Of a DNA stretch of 64,000 bases, positions 1 through 10,951 are shown piece by piece. The stretch lies in assembly GCA_021771185.1 (NCBI GenBank), contig JAETPN010000003.1:1-64000 (forward strand), read 5' to 3'. Both the position numbers and the translations under genes were made by a program. The notes under the pieces were generated by a model. That model searched no databases. It worked only from the letters and a program-made list of their open reading frames with translations, and was not told the DNA's origin. Position 1 is the first letter of the stretch, and each line of letters begins with the position of its first letter. Source of the stretch: Bacillota bacterium. Its GTDB lineage: Bacteria > Bacillota_I > Bacilli_A > RF39 > UBA660.

Positions 1-1205
<1,205 letters not shown>

Positions 1206-1426
1206 ATCACCATTTGTTTGTTATTTATCCTAATTTAATTGAGATAATTTTAATGTGATATATGCGACAGATTTTCTAACAATAAGTTAGGGCTCTTTTC
1301 ATATATCACTACCACATTATCAAGTTTTCAAAGAACTATTCTTGAGAAATCGAATGATCTCTCAAAACTAAGCAAAATTCACTATTATAGTTAGATACGT
1401 AATTTCGATTTAATCTTTCTCCATAG
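1206..1426 (-). other. 16S-23S internal transcribed spacer, no tRNA
   Basis: About 220 bp lie between the 16S 3' end and the 23S 5' end. I see no tRNA cloverleaf. The spacer holds a local hairpin (GTGATATATG at 1255-1264 with CATATATCAC at 1300-1309). It also holds an arm at 1352-1394 that is nearly complementary to the 16S leader at 3043-3092. Together those two arms would form the long pre-16S stem cleaved by RNase III. Confidence 0.85.
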
Positions 1427-3012
<1,586 letters not shown>

Positions 3013-3042
3013 TAATTTTTTAAAGTTTGTTTTTTGTTTGTC

Positions 3043-3092
3043 CTAACTATAATTTAATGAATTGACTTTTGCTCAGTTTTCAAAGATCATTC
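3043..3092 (-). other. 16S leader arm of the pre-rRNA processing stem
   Basis: This segment, just upstream of the 16S 5' end, is nearly the reverse complement of spacer positions 1352-1394. Shared blocks are CTAACTATAAT, TTTTGCT and AGATCATTC. Such pairing of leader and spacer closes the 16S precursor loop for RNase III in bacteria generally. The pairing is seen in the sequence; the cleavage is inferred. Confidence 0.75.
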
Positions 3093-3128
3093 TTGCTTTC
3101 ATTAATATTAATTGCCGAAAGCACTAAT

Positions 3129-3157
3129 AATATATCAAACACTTTTGTCGAAGTCAA
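3129..3157 (-). promoter_or_regulatory. rRNA promoter P1 (proximal)
   Basis: Minus-strand -35 TTGACT (3152-3157), a 17-bp spacer and -10 TATATT (3129-3134). It lies about 120 bp upstream of the 16S 5' end, in AT-rich sequence, and is the closest of three equally organised promoters. Confidence 0.75.
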
Positions 3158-3255
3158 TACTTTTTTTGAATTTTTTTTAATTTCTTGTATTAGCTTTACA
3201 AATAATGTTTAATAACGTTTTTCATCGAGCCATTTCTTTTGGTTCAACGTTTTTA

Positions 3256-3284
3256 ATTATACACACTAACGAAACAAATTGCAA
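3256..3284 (-). promoter_or_regulatory. rRNA promoter P2
   Basis: Minus-strand -35 TTGCAA (3279-3284), a 17-bp spacer and -10 TATAAT (3256-3261). An A/T-rich tract upstream resembles an UP element. The context just upstream of the -35 (GGGTTGCA) is shared with P3, which suggests a promoter duplication. Confidence 0.78.
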
Positions 3285-3398
3285 CCCTTTTTTTAAAATT
3301 TTTTTAATTTTTTTAATTTTTTTTAAGGTTTTTTCAATTAATTCCATTTTTGCATATTTTGTCGATTTTTTTGTTTCTTTTTTGCACCGACGTTTTCC

Positions 3399-3427
3399 AT
3401 TATAGCGTAAGAAAAAATAAAATGCAA
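3399..3427 (-). promoter_or_regulatory. rRNA promoter P3 (distal)
   Basis: Minus-strand -35 TTGCAT (3422-3427), a 17-bp spacer and a perfect -10 TATAAT (3399-3404). It is preceded by A/T tracts and by the same GGGTTGCA context as P2. The three promoters are spaced 143 and 127 bp apart, typical of a strong, growth-regulated rrn operon. Nothing coding is seen between 3013 and 3529. Confidence 0.75.
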
Positions 3428-3529
3428 CCCTTTTTTTGAAATTTTTTCATTTTATTTCATTTCATAAGAAAAGGATCAATATTTATTGCCTCCTACACTA
3501 TAATATATTCTCCATTGCCAATTATATTA

Positions 3530-4066
3530 CTACTTTTTTTGAACTTTACATTCTTTATAAATTTCATAATACTTTTTATTAAATTCACTATGAAATACCG
3601 GACTACCACTTTTATAAAATTCAATCAAATCACTAAGTCCTTGATTAATAACCTTATCCAATTCGTCAGAGTAATTCATAATTCTCTTATGATACTTATA
3701 CTCTAGCCGATCTAATATCTTATAACTTCCATTTGGAAAAATTCGTAAGTCTAAATCATAATCAATATATTTTATTGTATTCTCCTCAATGATAAATGGT
3801 GTCGCTATATTGCAATAATAATAAATCCCATCTTTTTTCAATTGTGCAATTACATTAAACCAACGGTCTTTAAAAAAATACATAATTGCAGGTTCCTTTG
3901 TTTTCCAAAAACTTCCTTCAGCCTCTGTCACATTTGTTTTTTTATTTCCAAAGACAAGATAATCTTTTTTAATATCTAAAACAACTGCTTCATCCCAAGC
4001 ACGGTGGATTTTTCCGTTATGCTTATAACACTGTATTTGAAGTTTATCGCCAATATGTAATCCCAT
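3530..4066 (-). CDS. DUF402 family nucleoside tri-/diphosphatase-like protein
   Basis: A 178-aa soluble protein whose length and layout match the DUF402 (Ntdp-type) phosphatases of Gram-positive bacteria. Family features visible are the N-terminal barrel start MGLHIGDKLQIQCYKH, the central FFKDRWFNV and YCNIATP segments, and the acidic YIDYDLDLRIFPNG strand. The acidic residues of that strand match the metal-binding positions of the family. An in-frame upstream start exists, but the ATG at 4066 has a Shine-Dalgarno (GGAAGTGAG) in place and gives the normal family length. Characterised relatives hydrolyse nucleoside tri- and diphosphates. The gene stands alone between the rRNA promoters and the protease terminator. 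Confidence 0.8.
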   Translation of the reverse strand: MGLHIGDKLQIQCYKHNGKIHRAWDEAVVLDIKKDYLVFGNKKTNVTEAEGSFWKTKEPAIMYFFKDRWFNVIAQLKKDGIYYYCNIATPFIIEENTIKYIDYDLDLRIFPNGSYKILDRLEYKYHKRIMNYSDELDKVINQGLSDLIEFYKSGSPVFHSEFNKKYYEIYKECKVQKK

Positions 4067-4102
4067 ATGTCTCACTTCCTTAGTTCCATTATATAATAAA
4101 AT

Positions 4103-4132
4103 GAAAGAAAACACCAACATAAGATTGGTGTT
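4103..4132 (-). terminator. Terminator after the S41 protease gene
   Basis: An 8-bp stem (AACACCAA / TTGGTGTT) with a 7-nt loop, followed on the minus strand by a T-rich stretch just past the protease stop. Confidence 0.7.
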
Positions 4133-4135
4133 CTT

Positions 4136-5470
4136 TTATTTTTCCTGTAAATATTCCAAAGCGCGCGCTAATTGGGAATCATTTTCTTCCGATGGATTTT
4201 CCAAATAAGTCTCACTTAGTTCAACTTCGATATCTGGTGATATTCCTTTTCCATGAATCCAATTTCCTTTAGGTGTTAACCATTTTTTTGTCGTAAATTT
4301 ATATTCCCCTTGATTCACATCTTTTAACTCTTGAACAGTTCCCTTACCATAAGTTGTCTTCCCAATCGTAATTGCCTCATACTCTTCCTTTAATGCTGCA
4401 ACTAATAACTCAGAAGCTGAGGCACTACCCTCATTTGTTAAAAGAACAATTGGATATTTTTTTGTCACTTTTCCTTGTGAATAAAATTTTTGTATATCAT
4501 CTTTTTTCTGTGTTTGATAAATAACATGACTTTTATCTAAAAATAAAGCAAGTAAATCTGTTACTGTAGATAAATGACCCCCACTATTTCCACGAACATC
4601 AATAATTAAAGAATCTATTTTATTTTTTTCTAAATCTTCTAATTTTTCTTTAAATTGTTGATATGCAGAAACAGAAAAAATTTCTAAGGAAATATAACCG
4701 ATCTTTTTTTCTCCTTTTTCATAAATTTTAGTGTCGACTGCAGGTATCTCAATATGTTGTCTTTGTACAGTCACGGTTTTCTCCTCTGTACCACGCAAAA
4801 TAGTCAATTGAAATTTATCATCTTTTAATTTTTTAATTTTATTTACTAAGGTTGATGTACTCTCTTTTCGAATATTCTCTTTGTTTAAGGAAAGAATAAT
4901 ATCTCCCTTCTGTAAACCAGCTTTACTAGCCGAACTATTTTCAAATACCGAAGTAATTTCAATTTCTTGATCTTTATTATTAAAAACTTCAATACCAATT
5001 CCTTCATAATTTCCATCTAGACGGACATCAAAACTATTTGATGAACCTTCAATAAACGTCGCATAGGGATCTCCTAAAGCTGCTAACATCCCACGAATCG
5101 CACCATTTATTAGTGTCTCATCTTTAACATCTTCATAATAGTTTTCTTTAATATCCTTAAAAGTATCAATCACTTTATTCATTCCCTTTGGTACATTCAT
5201 TTTGTTTGACTTCAATATCGTTCGTGTTCCAAAGATATAACCCACAAACAAACTGACCATGCAAGTAACAATAACTAAACCTAGCATATCCGTTGTTTTA
5301 AACATTGGGAAAAATTCCTTTTGTTCTCCTTTTTTCTTTTCCTTATATATAGGCTTTTCAACTTTCACTTTTTTTTGATGATCATTATGCTTACTTAAAA
5401 ATGTTTTTCTTTCCTTTTTTTGGGTAGAAATTTTGGTATTTTGATTTTTATTTTCTGATTTTTTCTTCAT
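4136..5470 (-). CDS. S41 family C-terminal processing peptidase, membrane-anchored
   Basis: A 444-aa CtpA/CtpB-type serine protease. A long lysine-rich cytoplasmic head (1-56) precedes one membrane segment at about 62-80. Then come the cap region with GALRGML-like INGAIRGMLAALGDPYATF (about 121-140), a PDZ domain (about 155-235) and the S41 core. The catalytic pair is visible as Ser351 in GSASASE and Lys376 in TYGKG, 25 residues apart as in characterised CtpB. The protease faces outside and cleaves C-terminal tails of exported proteins; sporulating relatives use one to process SpoIVFA. The unusually long basic head is not typical. The target here is unknown. Confidence 0.9.
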   Translation of the reverse strand: MKKKSENKNQNTKISTQKKERKTFLSKHNDHQKKVKVEKPIYKEKKKGEQKEFFPMFKTTDMLGLVIVTCMVSLFVGYIFGTRTILKSNKMNVPKGMNKVIDTFKDIKENYYEDVKDETLINGAIRGMLAALGDPYATFIEGSSNSFDVRLDGNYEGIGIEVFNNKDQEIEITSVFENSSASKAGLQKGDIILSLNKENIRKESTSTLVNKIKKLKDDKFQLTILRGTEEKTVTVQRQHIEIPAVDTKIYEKGEKKIGYISLEIFSVSAYQQFKEKLEDLEKNKIDSLIIDVRGNSGGHLSTVTDLLALFLDKSHVIYQTQKKDDIQKFYSQGKVTKKYPIVLLTNEGSASASELLVAALKEEYEAITIGKTTYGKGTVQELKDVNQGEYKFTTKKWLTPKGNWIHGKGISPDIEVELSETYLENPSEENDSQLARALEYLQEK

Positions 5471-5548
5471 TTCTACACTTCCTTTTCTTTTATTATAGCA
5501 AATTATAAATCAACTTACACATCTTTTCTTCTATTATACGATATTTGC

Positions 5549-5573
5549 AAAAAAAGATTACGCACGTAATCTA
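5549..5573 (-). terminator. Terminator after the 184-aa membrane protein gene
   Basis: The stem AGATTACG/CGTAATCT, followed on the minus strand by seven T residues, overlaps the stop codon of the gene at 5571. Confidence 0.85.
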
Positions 5574-6125
5574 TTTTTCAGCTAATACTTTTAATTGATC
5601 AACAATCGCATCTTTTCCTTCAAAAAATTCTGTAATTTGATCATTTTCTATTTTAAGTAATGTATCCTCTTTGATACGTAAATCACTAATGGAATCAATA
5701 TCAAAATTACTTCCTTCTTCACCTGTTACAAGATAGCGCTTATTAAAAGGGCTTTCTAAATCAGAAGTATAAATCTTCCAAGCATTTTCTTTTGCTTTAT
5801 ATGTAGTTATATATGAATTATACAAATTCGATTGTTCTTCGTTTTGAACAAGGACATAATAATTTTCTGAAGGTTGTGAAAACAACGTTCCTAATATAAT
5901 TTCATCATATTGAATTACTGCAGCTTGGTTGTTAGTATTTGTATTGTCTGTTTTCTTATTATGATCAATCACTGTAGATAATGCATAAAACACACCAAAA
6001 AGAAAGATAATAATAAGAAGAAAGATTCCTAATTTTTTTAACTCATCATTGGTTGACGTTGGACTTTCATAAATCATTTTTTGATTATTTGTTTTTTTCT
6101 TTGTTTGTTTTGTTTTCTTTGCCAT
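5571..6125 (-). CDS. Membrane-anchored protein with thioredoxin-like fold, no CxxC
   Basis: A 184-aa protein with a lysine-rich cytoplasmic start (1-30), one hydrophobic segment at about 32-51 (IFLLIIIFLFGVFYALSTV) and an outer domain of about 120 residues. The outer domain has the strand/helix rhythm of small thioredoxin-fold proteins: YYVLVQNEEQSNLYNSY, then an ISDLRIKEDTLLKIENDQI strand pair. It lacks a redox CxxC. It resembles, in architecture only, the protein at 10948-11454. No function can be assigned. It has its own terminator. Confidence 0.6.
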   Translation of the reverse strand: MAKKTKQTKKKTNNQKMIYESPTSTNDELKKLGIFLLIIIFLFGVFYALSTVIDHNKKTDNTNTNNQAAVIQYDEIILGTLFSQPSENYYVLVQNEEQSNLYNSYITTYKAKENAWKIYTSDLESPFNKRYLVTGEEGSNFDIDSISDLRIKEDTLLKIENDQITEFFEGKDAIVDQLKVLAEK

Positions 6126-6173
6126 AGTATCACCTAGATCATATTATATCATACTTTTCTTCGTTTTGATACC

Positions 6174-7172
6174 CTATTTTCCAACTGGAAGTGCACTAAT
6201 TGAGCGCGCAACTGTAATTAATTCATCTGCTTTCATTGTTTCAGATACTACATAATACTCAATACCATTACTAATCCATGTTACGGAAGAATCAGAAACA
6301 GCAGCTACACTATCTGCGATTAATTCAGGCTCACCATACATTGGGATAGTTTCTAACGTATCAGAGTAACTTGAAGTTTCTTGTACTAACATAAAAGGAT
6401 TATCACCATCAAATGTTAAGATAATTCGCTCTCCATCTTGTTTATCTACTTTATCTTGGCTAGTTAATGTTGTATTCGTTGGAATATACATTGGATAGAT
6501 AATATCCTCTAACTTACCTGTTGGTTTCGTTGTGTTCGTACTTTTGTTTACCATATTCGATTTTAAAGTGAACGTACTTTTCTTAAAAGTTGCTTTTAAA
6601 TCTACTTCATCAAAAATCATTTTAATCATTACATTATTATTTTTATCATATACTAAAACTTGCTTAATATTTAATTTTTTATCAAAAGTCACTTCTTGTT
6701 TTACTAAATCGGGATTACTCGAGTAATTTACTTTACTTGTAAAAATATAGTTTCCATCTTTCGATTTAAATGTATGTTTTTTATCATTTTTGATATCATT
6801 TAAAATTGGCTGCAATAAATAACTTTGAGAATTGTTATATGGCCATTCACTTTGAAATTTAAAACTTTTATTTAAAGATGGTGTTAGGACAAATACACCT
6901 TCGCTATTTCTTAAAATAATTTGTTCATGATTATTTGTTTTATTTTTTAAACTGACTCTAAAATTATTATCTTTAGCATAAGAAGATTCAACATCATAAG
7001 TATATGTATCTTCATTATTTACAATTTCTAAGTTTCCTGTTAAATGATAACCTTTCGTATTCTCTAATTTTTTGGTTAAATCTTTTATAATATCTTTTTC
7101 TGTATATTTTCCACAACCACACATCAATAAACTACCAATCGCTATTAAGCAAAATAAAACTTTCTTTCTCAT
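6174..7172 (-). CDS. Secreted lipoprotein, LolA/sporulation-regulator-like
   Basis: A 332-aa predicted lipoprotein: a basic start (MRKKVLF), a hydrophobic core and a lipobox ending MCGC before GKYTEKDI. The body alternates strands in the manner of LolA/RseB-like and DUF4367-like outer proteins. Examples are GYHLTGNLEIVNNEDTYTYDV and NIKQVLVYDKNNNVMIKMIFDEV, with a C-terminal ITVARSISALPVGK tail. The start at 7172 is chosen because AGAGGTG lies 6-8 nt upstream; an in-frame GTG at 7181 overlaps that site. The fold suggests lipid or peptide binding, but no ligand can be named. Confidence 0.65.
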   Translation of the reverse strand: MRKKVLFCLIAIGSLLMCGCGKYTEKDIIKDLTKKLENTKGYHLTGNLEIVNNEDTYTYDVESSYAKDNNFRVSLKNKTNNHEQIILRNSEGVFVLTPSLNKSFKFQSEWPYNNSQSYLLQPILNDIKNDKKHTFKSKDGNYIFTSKVNYSSNPDLVKQEVTFDKKLNIKQVLVYDKNNNVMIKMIFDEVDLKATFKKSTFTLKSNMVNKSTNTTKPTGKLEDIIYPMYIPTNTTLTSQDKVDKQDGERIILTFDGDNPFMLVQETSSYSDTLETIPMYGEPELIADSVAAVSDSSVTWISNGIEYYVVSETMKADELITVARSISALPVGK

Positions 7173-7256
7173 TTCTTTCACCTCTTATTTTTATTCATTT
7201 AATTATATTTCAATAAATTATTAAATATGAACGAATAAAATAGTTTTTTTCGGTTA

Positions 7257-7277
7257 TTCTAATAACTGATATTAGAA
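7257..7277 (+). promoter_or_regulatory. Inverted repeat touching the ribosome-binding site of the DUF378 gene
   Basis: A perfect 8-bp inverted repeat (TTCTAATA ... TATTAGAA, 5-nt centre) ends in the first bases of the Shine-Dalgarno AAAGGAG (7276-7282). It could be an operator or a weak RNA hairpin limiting translation. Function is inferred only. Confidence 0.45.
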
Positions 7278-7288
7278 AGGAGAACTTT

Positions 7289-7492
7289 ATGGAAACAATT
7301 CAAAAAATTGCACTAGTTTTTACCATTATTGGAGCTTTAAACTGGGGATTTATTGGTTTATTTGATTTAAACCTTGTCACAATGATTTTCGGTGATATGA
7401 CCATGTTAGCTAGAGTAATTTATACGATTATCGGAATTGCCGGATTAATTAATATTGGAATCTTTTTATATCATTTTGAAGATCATAAATAA
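7289..7492 (+). CDS. DUF378 family small membrane protein
   Basis: A 67-aa protein with two membrane helices (about 6-26 and 39-61). It carries the family signature ALNWGFIGLFDLNLVTMIFG, followed by a short polar loop and IYTIIGIAGLINI. The function of this widespread family is unknown; members are inner-membrane proteins of similar length. It is one of few plus-strand genes here, with a good ribosome site (GAAAGGAG) and the bidirectional terminator at 7492-7516. Confidence 0.85.
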   Translation: METIQKIALVFTIIGALNWGFIGLFDLNLVTMIFGDMTMLARVIYTIIGIAGLINIGIFLYHFEDHK

Positions 7493-7516
7493 AAATAACG
7501 ACTATAGTCGTTATTT
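7492..7516. terminator. Bidirectional terminator between the DUF378 gene and cdaR
   Basis: A nearly perfect stem AAATAACGACT/AGTCGTTATTT is flanked by A on the left and T on the right. It can end the plus-strand DUF378 transcript and the minus-strand cdaR transcript. Confidence 0.85.
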
Positions 7517-7517
7517 T

Positions 7518-8873
7518 TTATTTTACAATTTTAATACTTACCTTTTTTGTTTTTGGTGTATATACGACTTTAGGATCTGTTCCTTCTACTTCAACCGGAA
7601 CCTCATGTGTTCCCTCACCGTATCCTTTTAAATCGATATAGGCAGTAATATCTTCTGGAGCAATACTACGAATAACGCTATCAACACCTTTTAAAGTTAC
7701 TGCAACCTTAATATCGTCCTCACTGACTCCTTGAACACTATATCCATCTGGTAAATTACGTGTCTTAATTTTAATATCATTAACAACACGACTTGTTGAT
7801 CTTCCTAGTGTAATATTAACTGTTACATTATTAACATCCATAGATTTAATACCTACTGGTTTCATTAATTCCATTTTATACTTATGATCTGTTTTTAATC
7901 CACTAACATCAATTTCCAGTGGTACATATTTTAATTCAGATAATACTTTTTCATCACCATATACACGGACACGTGTTTCACTTGTTGTAATTGAACTAAT
8001 TGCCTGACCAAAACTTAAATCTCCTTTTGGAATCACTTGAATTGGTAATTCTTTACTTGGCGATGCAATTTCAATATCCGCATTAATTTTTTCTGGTACA
8101 ATTTCAACATCTACCGCTTTTCCATCAACATCAAAAGCTTTTAACGGAATATCTTTTAAGGTAATATTTCCTTCTTCTTGTGTAGTTAATTTTTTAATAT
8201 CAACTAAAGCTTTTACTGTAGCAACCCTAGCAAGTTGATGTTCTGCACCCTTAACAATTACTTTATCATTGTCAATATTTACTTTTTTGATCACTAATTT
8301 TTCATCTAAACTATCTTGATTTAAAATATCTGTAGTTAACGTTTTAGTTTCAGAAACTTTAGGATAAATAATCACCGTAGCTACGCTAGGATTTACCTTG
8401 TATTCAATAGAAGCAAGGGCTTGATTATATTTTATATTTACTTTATGTGTTCCAGGTTTTAAACCACTTAAATCAACAGTAATTTCATGAGATGGTGATT
8501 GCTTTGCAAAGTATAAATCTGCTTTTCGACCAATCAATGTAACATCTACACTATCTGGTAATCCTTCCACTACATAGGCTTCTTCATTATATACAACATT
8601 TACCTTTTGTTCTTTTAAAATTTCAGCAGAATTTTCAGAAAATGAAAGTACCTTTTGATCAACGATAATAAATATAATAATTGACATAAATAAAGATAAG
8701 AATAATAAAGTTGTCGATTTGGATAGTAACATTTCCAACTTACGTCCTGATTGATCAAAGTAATCGCTCAAACGAACAACAACTTTAGTTAATGGAAGTA
8801 CAATCTTTCGATCAATAATCTTCCAGAGGTTATGAAAAAATATAGTGAATTTACTCTTCTTTTGTTTTTTCAT
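7518..8873 (-). CDS. cdaR: CdaR, YbbR-domain regulator of diadenylate cyclase
   Basis: A 451-aa membrane protein with a basic cytoplasmic start, one membrane helix at about 54-72 (TLLFLSLFMSIIIFIIVDQK), and repeated YbbR domains outside. The recurrent pattern is VDVTLIGRKADL, VKVALVDIKKL, RVRVYGDEKVLSEL and IKVAVTLKGVDSVI, giving about four copies. In Firmicutes CdaR binds the cyclase CdaA and adjusts c-di-AMP synthesis. The cdaA gene lies directly upstream and the reading frames overlap by 23 bp, so the two are co-translated. glmM, often third in this operon, is absent; the DUF378 gene and its shared terminator follow instead. Confidence 0.93.
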   Translation of the reverse strand: MKKQKKSKFTIFFHNLWKIIDRKIVLPLTKVVVRLSDYFDQSGRKLEMLLSKSTTLLFLSLFMSIIIFIIVDQKVLSFSENSAEILKEQKVNVVYNEEAYVVEGLPDSVDVTLIGRKADLYFAKQSPSHEITVDLSGLKPGTHKVNIKYNQALASIEYKVNPSVATVIIYPKVSETKTLTTDILNQDSLDEKLVIKKVNIDNDKVIVKGAEHQLARVATVKALVDIKKLTTQEEGNITLKDIPLKAFDVDGKAVDVEIVPEKINADIEIASPSKELPIQVIPKGDLSFGQAISSITTSETRVRVYGDEKVLSELKYVPLEIDVSGLKTDHKYKMELMKPVGIKSMDVNNVTVNITLGRSTSRVVNDIKIKTRNLPDGYSVQGVSEDDIKVAVTLKGVDSVIRSIAPEDITAYIDLKGYGEGTHEVPVEVEGTDPKVVYTPKTKKVSIKIVK

Positions 8874-9675
8874 CTAATTCTTCCTCCTCATCTTCATAAT
8901 ACAATTGTTCTTTTGGACGTAATTCCTCTAATAATAGCATTTTAAATTCATCTAAAGTTAGATTATAATGTAAAATTCCACCAAAGGCAATCGAAATTCT
9001 TCCTGTTTCTTCAGATACAATTAAGGATAAACAATCAGATTGTTCAGAAATACCTAAAGCGGCACGATGACGTGTTCCTAAACGTTTACTGATTTTAACA
9101 CTATCACTGGTTGGAAATACAGCTCCAGCACTTGTAATTTGATCTCCTTGAATAATTACTCCACCATCATGTAAAGGATTATTTGGGAAGAAAATAGAAA
9201 TTAATAGTTCGCTTGAAATATCTGCATATAATTTACGTGATTTTTCAATATACTCACTTAAACTATTATCACGTTCAATGACAATTAATGCTCCAATGCG
9301 AGCACGTTTTAAATACTCAATCGCATTCATGATTTCGAATACCATTTTTTCACGTTCATCGACTGTAAGAACTTTATGACGTCCCAATAATTGACTACGT
9401 CCTAATTGCTCCAATACATTACGTATTTCTGGTTGAAATATAATAATTAAGGCAAGTGGTCCCCACATAATTACATAATCTAACAAATAGGATACTGTAA
9501 CTAAATTACATAGATCTCCAATGATTTTTAAAACCAAAATCACTAAAATTCCCTTAAATAACAGAACCATTTTTACATTTTTTCGAATATGTTTTAAAGC
9601 ATAGTAAATAAGCATCCATACTAATAAAACATCCAATAATTTTTTCGCTAATAACAAGATACTATCAAATGTCAT
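8851..9675 (-). CDS. cdaA: Diadenylate cyclase CdaA
   Basis: A 274-aa membrane enzyme that condenses two ATP into c-di-AMP. Three membrane helices occupy about residues 5-95. The DisA_N (DAC) domain follows, with both signature motifs: PLHDGGVIIQGDQI (DGA-type) and RLGTRHRAALGISE (RHR-type). A Glu/Asp-rich tail (YYEDEEEELDEK) ends the protein. It heads the cdaA-cdaR pair. c-di-AMP in Gram-positive bacteria controls potassium transport and turgor; no c-di-AMP riboswitch is visible nearby. Confidence 0.95.
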   Translation of the reverse strand: MTFDSILLLAKKLLDVLLVWMLIYYALKHIRKNVKMVLLFKGILVILVLKIIGDLCNLVTVSYLLDYVIMWGPLALIIIFQPEIRNVLEQLGRSQLLGRHKVLTVDEREKMVFEIMNAIEYLKRARIGALIVIERDNSLSEYIEKSRKLYADISSELLISIFFPNNPLHDGGVIIQGDQITSAGAVFPTSDSVKISKRLGTRHRAALGISEQSDCLSLIVSEETGRISIAFGGILHYNLTLDEFKMLLLEELRPKEQLYYEDEEEELDEKTKEE

Positions 9676-9751
9676 TCATCTCTTCCTCCTCTATCATTGC
9701 ATTCCTATTATATCATAACTGTGATTTAAAAAAAATAGCTTTCACTATTTT

Positions 9752-10375
9752 TTAAAATTTCCAAATATCTTCTACTGCACTATTTTGTTCTTGGGTATTT
9801 GTTCCCTCTGCATTTACGATTGGTTCATTTATCTCTGTTTTATTGTCCACTACTGGTGTCTCTGGTTGCGATATAGGCTCTACAGGTATCGTTTCAAATA
9901 CAGGAGTTTCTTCCATTTGTCCTTCCATAGATGATGTTTCTACAGGTACCTCTTGCACAGGTTCAGTAGTAAGTTCTGCTGGTGTTTCAAACACGTTCAT
10001 GAACTCATCCATTGGTTTCACAGACTCTTCTACAGGCATTTCTTGAACTGTTGGAGTATCTTCCGTAGGCATTTCTGTGACAGGTACAGACTCTTCTGTT
10101 GAACCCTCTGTAATGATAGGCTCTTCAACAGCTGGAACTGCTTCCACAACTTCTTCCTTCACCTCAGGCGTTTCTTCAACCATTACTGGTTCTTCTACAC
10201 TAGGCGTTTCTAACACAGACTCTACCTTATTTTCTTGCTTTTCCTTTTTTCCTTTTTTCTGTTTTTTTGGCTTTTTCTCGAAATTTTTATGGTCTGCGAT
10301 ATAACCAATTAATGCCATAAATAAAAGTACACCAACGACCATAAAAATAATATAATTGTTAATTACAAAGTCCAT
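9752..10375 (-). CDS. Membrane-anchored Pro/Glu/Val-rich low-complexity protein
   Basis: A 207-aa protein with an N-terminal membrane segment (about 8-27), a strongly basic stretch (KKPKKQKKGKKEKQ) and then a long acidic, disordered tail. The tail is built of irregular VEEP, ETP, VPV and TEMP units, and the protein ends in EDIWKF. The repetitive tail explains the long Ser/Thr-rich frames on the other strand. It is located between cdaA and trmL with its own ribosome site (AGGAGG). No known family is recognised. Such tails often span the wall or tether partners, which is inference. Confidence 0.65.
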   Translation of the reverse strand: MDFVINNYIIFMVVGVLLFMALIGYIADHKNFEKKPKKQKKGKKEKQENKVESVLETPSVEEPVMVEETPEVKEEVVEAVPAVEEPIITEGSTEESVPVTEMPTEDTPTVQEMPVEESVKPMDEFMNVFETPAELTTEPVQEVPVETSSMEGQMEETPVFETIPVEPISQPETPVVDNKTEINEPIVNAEGTNTQEQNSAVEDIWKF

Positions 10376-10444
10376 TATAATCCTCCTTATTCTTTTTCTA
10401 TTATTAGTTTATCATGGATTTATTCATATGACAATCTATTCTAG

Positions 10445-10951
10445 TTAATTTGACAAATAGTCTGCACCTTTAAATGGTTCTTCTCTTAATAAATCATTAT
10501 AGTCTTGTTGACGTAAGGCTTCATATAACACAAGAGCTGCGCAATTCGACAAATTCAAAGCTCTAATTTTATCATTCGTTGGAATACGTAAACAATGGTC
10601 TAAATCATTCTTTAATATTTCTTTAGGAATACCAGTACTTTCTTTTCCAAAGATAAAATAAATTTCCTCAGAAGAATCACTATAATCAAAAGAAGTATGT
10701 GGTTTCTTTCCGTATCTTGTTAAATAATAGTAAGTCCCTGAATTTTTTTGTTTAAATTCATCAAAATTTTTATAAACAGTATAATCACAATGTTCAATAT
10801 AATTCACACCACTTCTACGAACACTTTTTTCATCTAGTGAAAATCCTAATGGTTCAATTAAATGAAGCTTCGTTCCTGTTCCAGCACATGTTCTCATAAT
10901 ATTTCCAGTATTCCCTGGAATTTCTGGCTCATATAATACAAGATGGATCAT
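10445..10951 (-). CDS. trmL: tRNA (cytidine(34)-2'-O)-methyltransferase TrmL
   Basis: A 168-aa SPOUT-class methyltransferase of normal TrmL length. It opens with HLVLYEPEIPGNTGNIMRTC, the family signature, and has the knotted SAM site: FGKESTGIPKEIL, LRIPTNDKIRALNLSNCAAL and LYEALRQQ. The enzyme methylates the wobble ribose of tRNA-Leu species. The start ATG overlaps the stop of the upstream thioredoxin-fold gene by 4 bp, so the two are translationally coupled. Confidence 0.95.
   Translation of the reverse strand: MIHLVLYEPEIPGNTGNIMRTCAGTGTKLHLIEPLGFSLDEKSVRRSGVNYIEHCDYTVYKNFDEFKQKNSGTYYYLTRYGKKPHTSFDYSDSSEEIYFIFGKESTGIPKEILKNDLDHCLRIPTNDKIRALNLSNCAALVLYEALRQQDYNDLLREEPFKGADYLSN

Noticed and set aside
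1206-1426. tRNA-Ile or tRNA-Ala in the rRNA spacer
   Set aside because: No cloverleaf or T-arm sequence; only processing hairpins are visible.
9843-10304. Two Ser/Thr/Gly-rich plus-strand frames
   Set aside because: They are the antisense of the Pro/Glu/Val-rich tail of the 9752-10375 gene.
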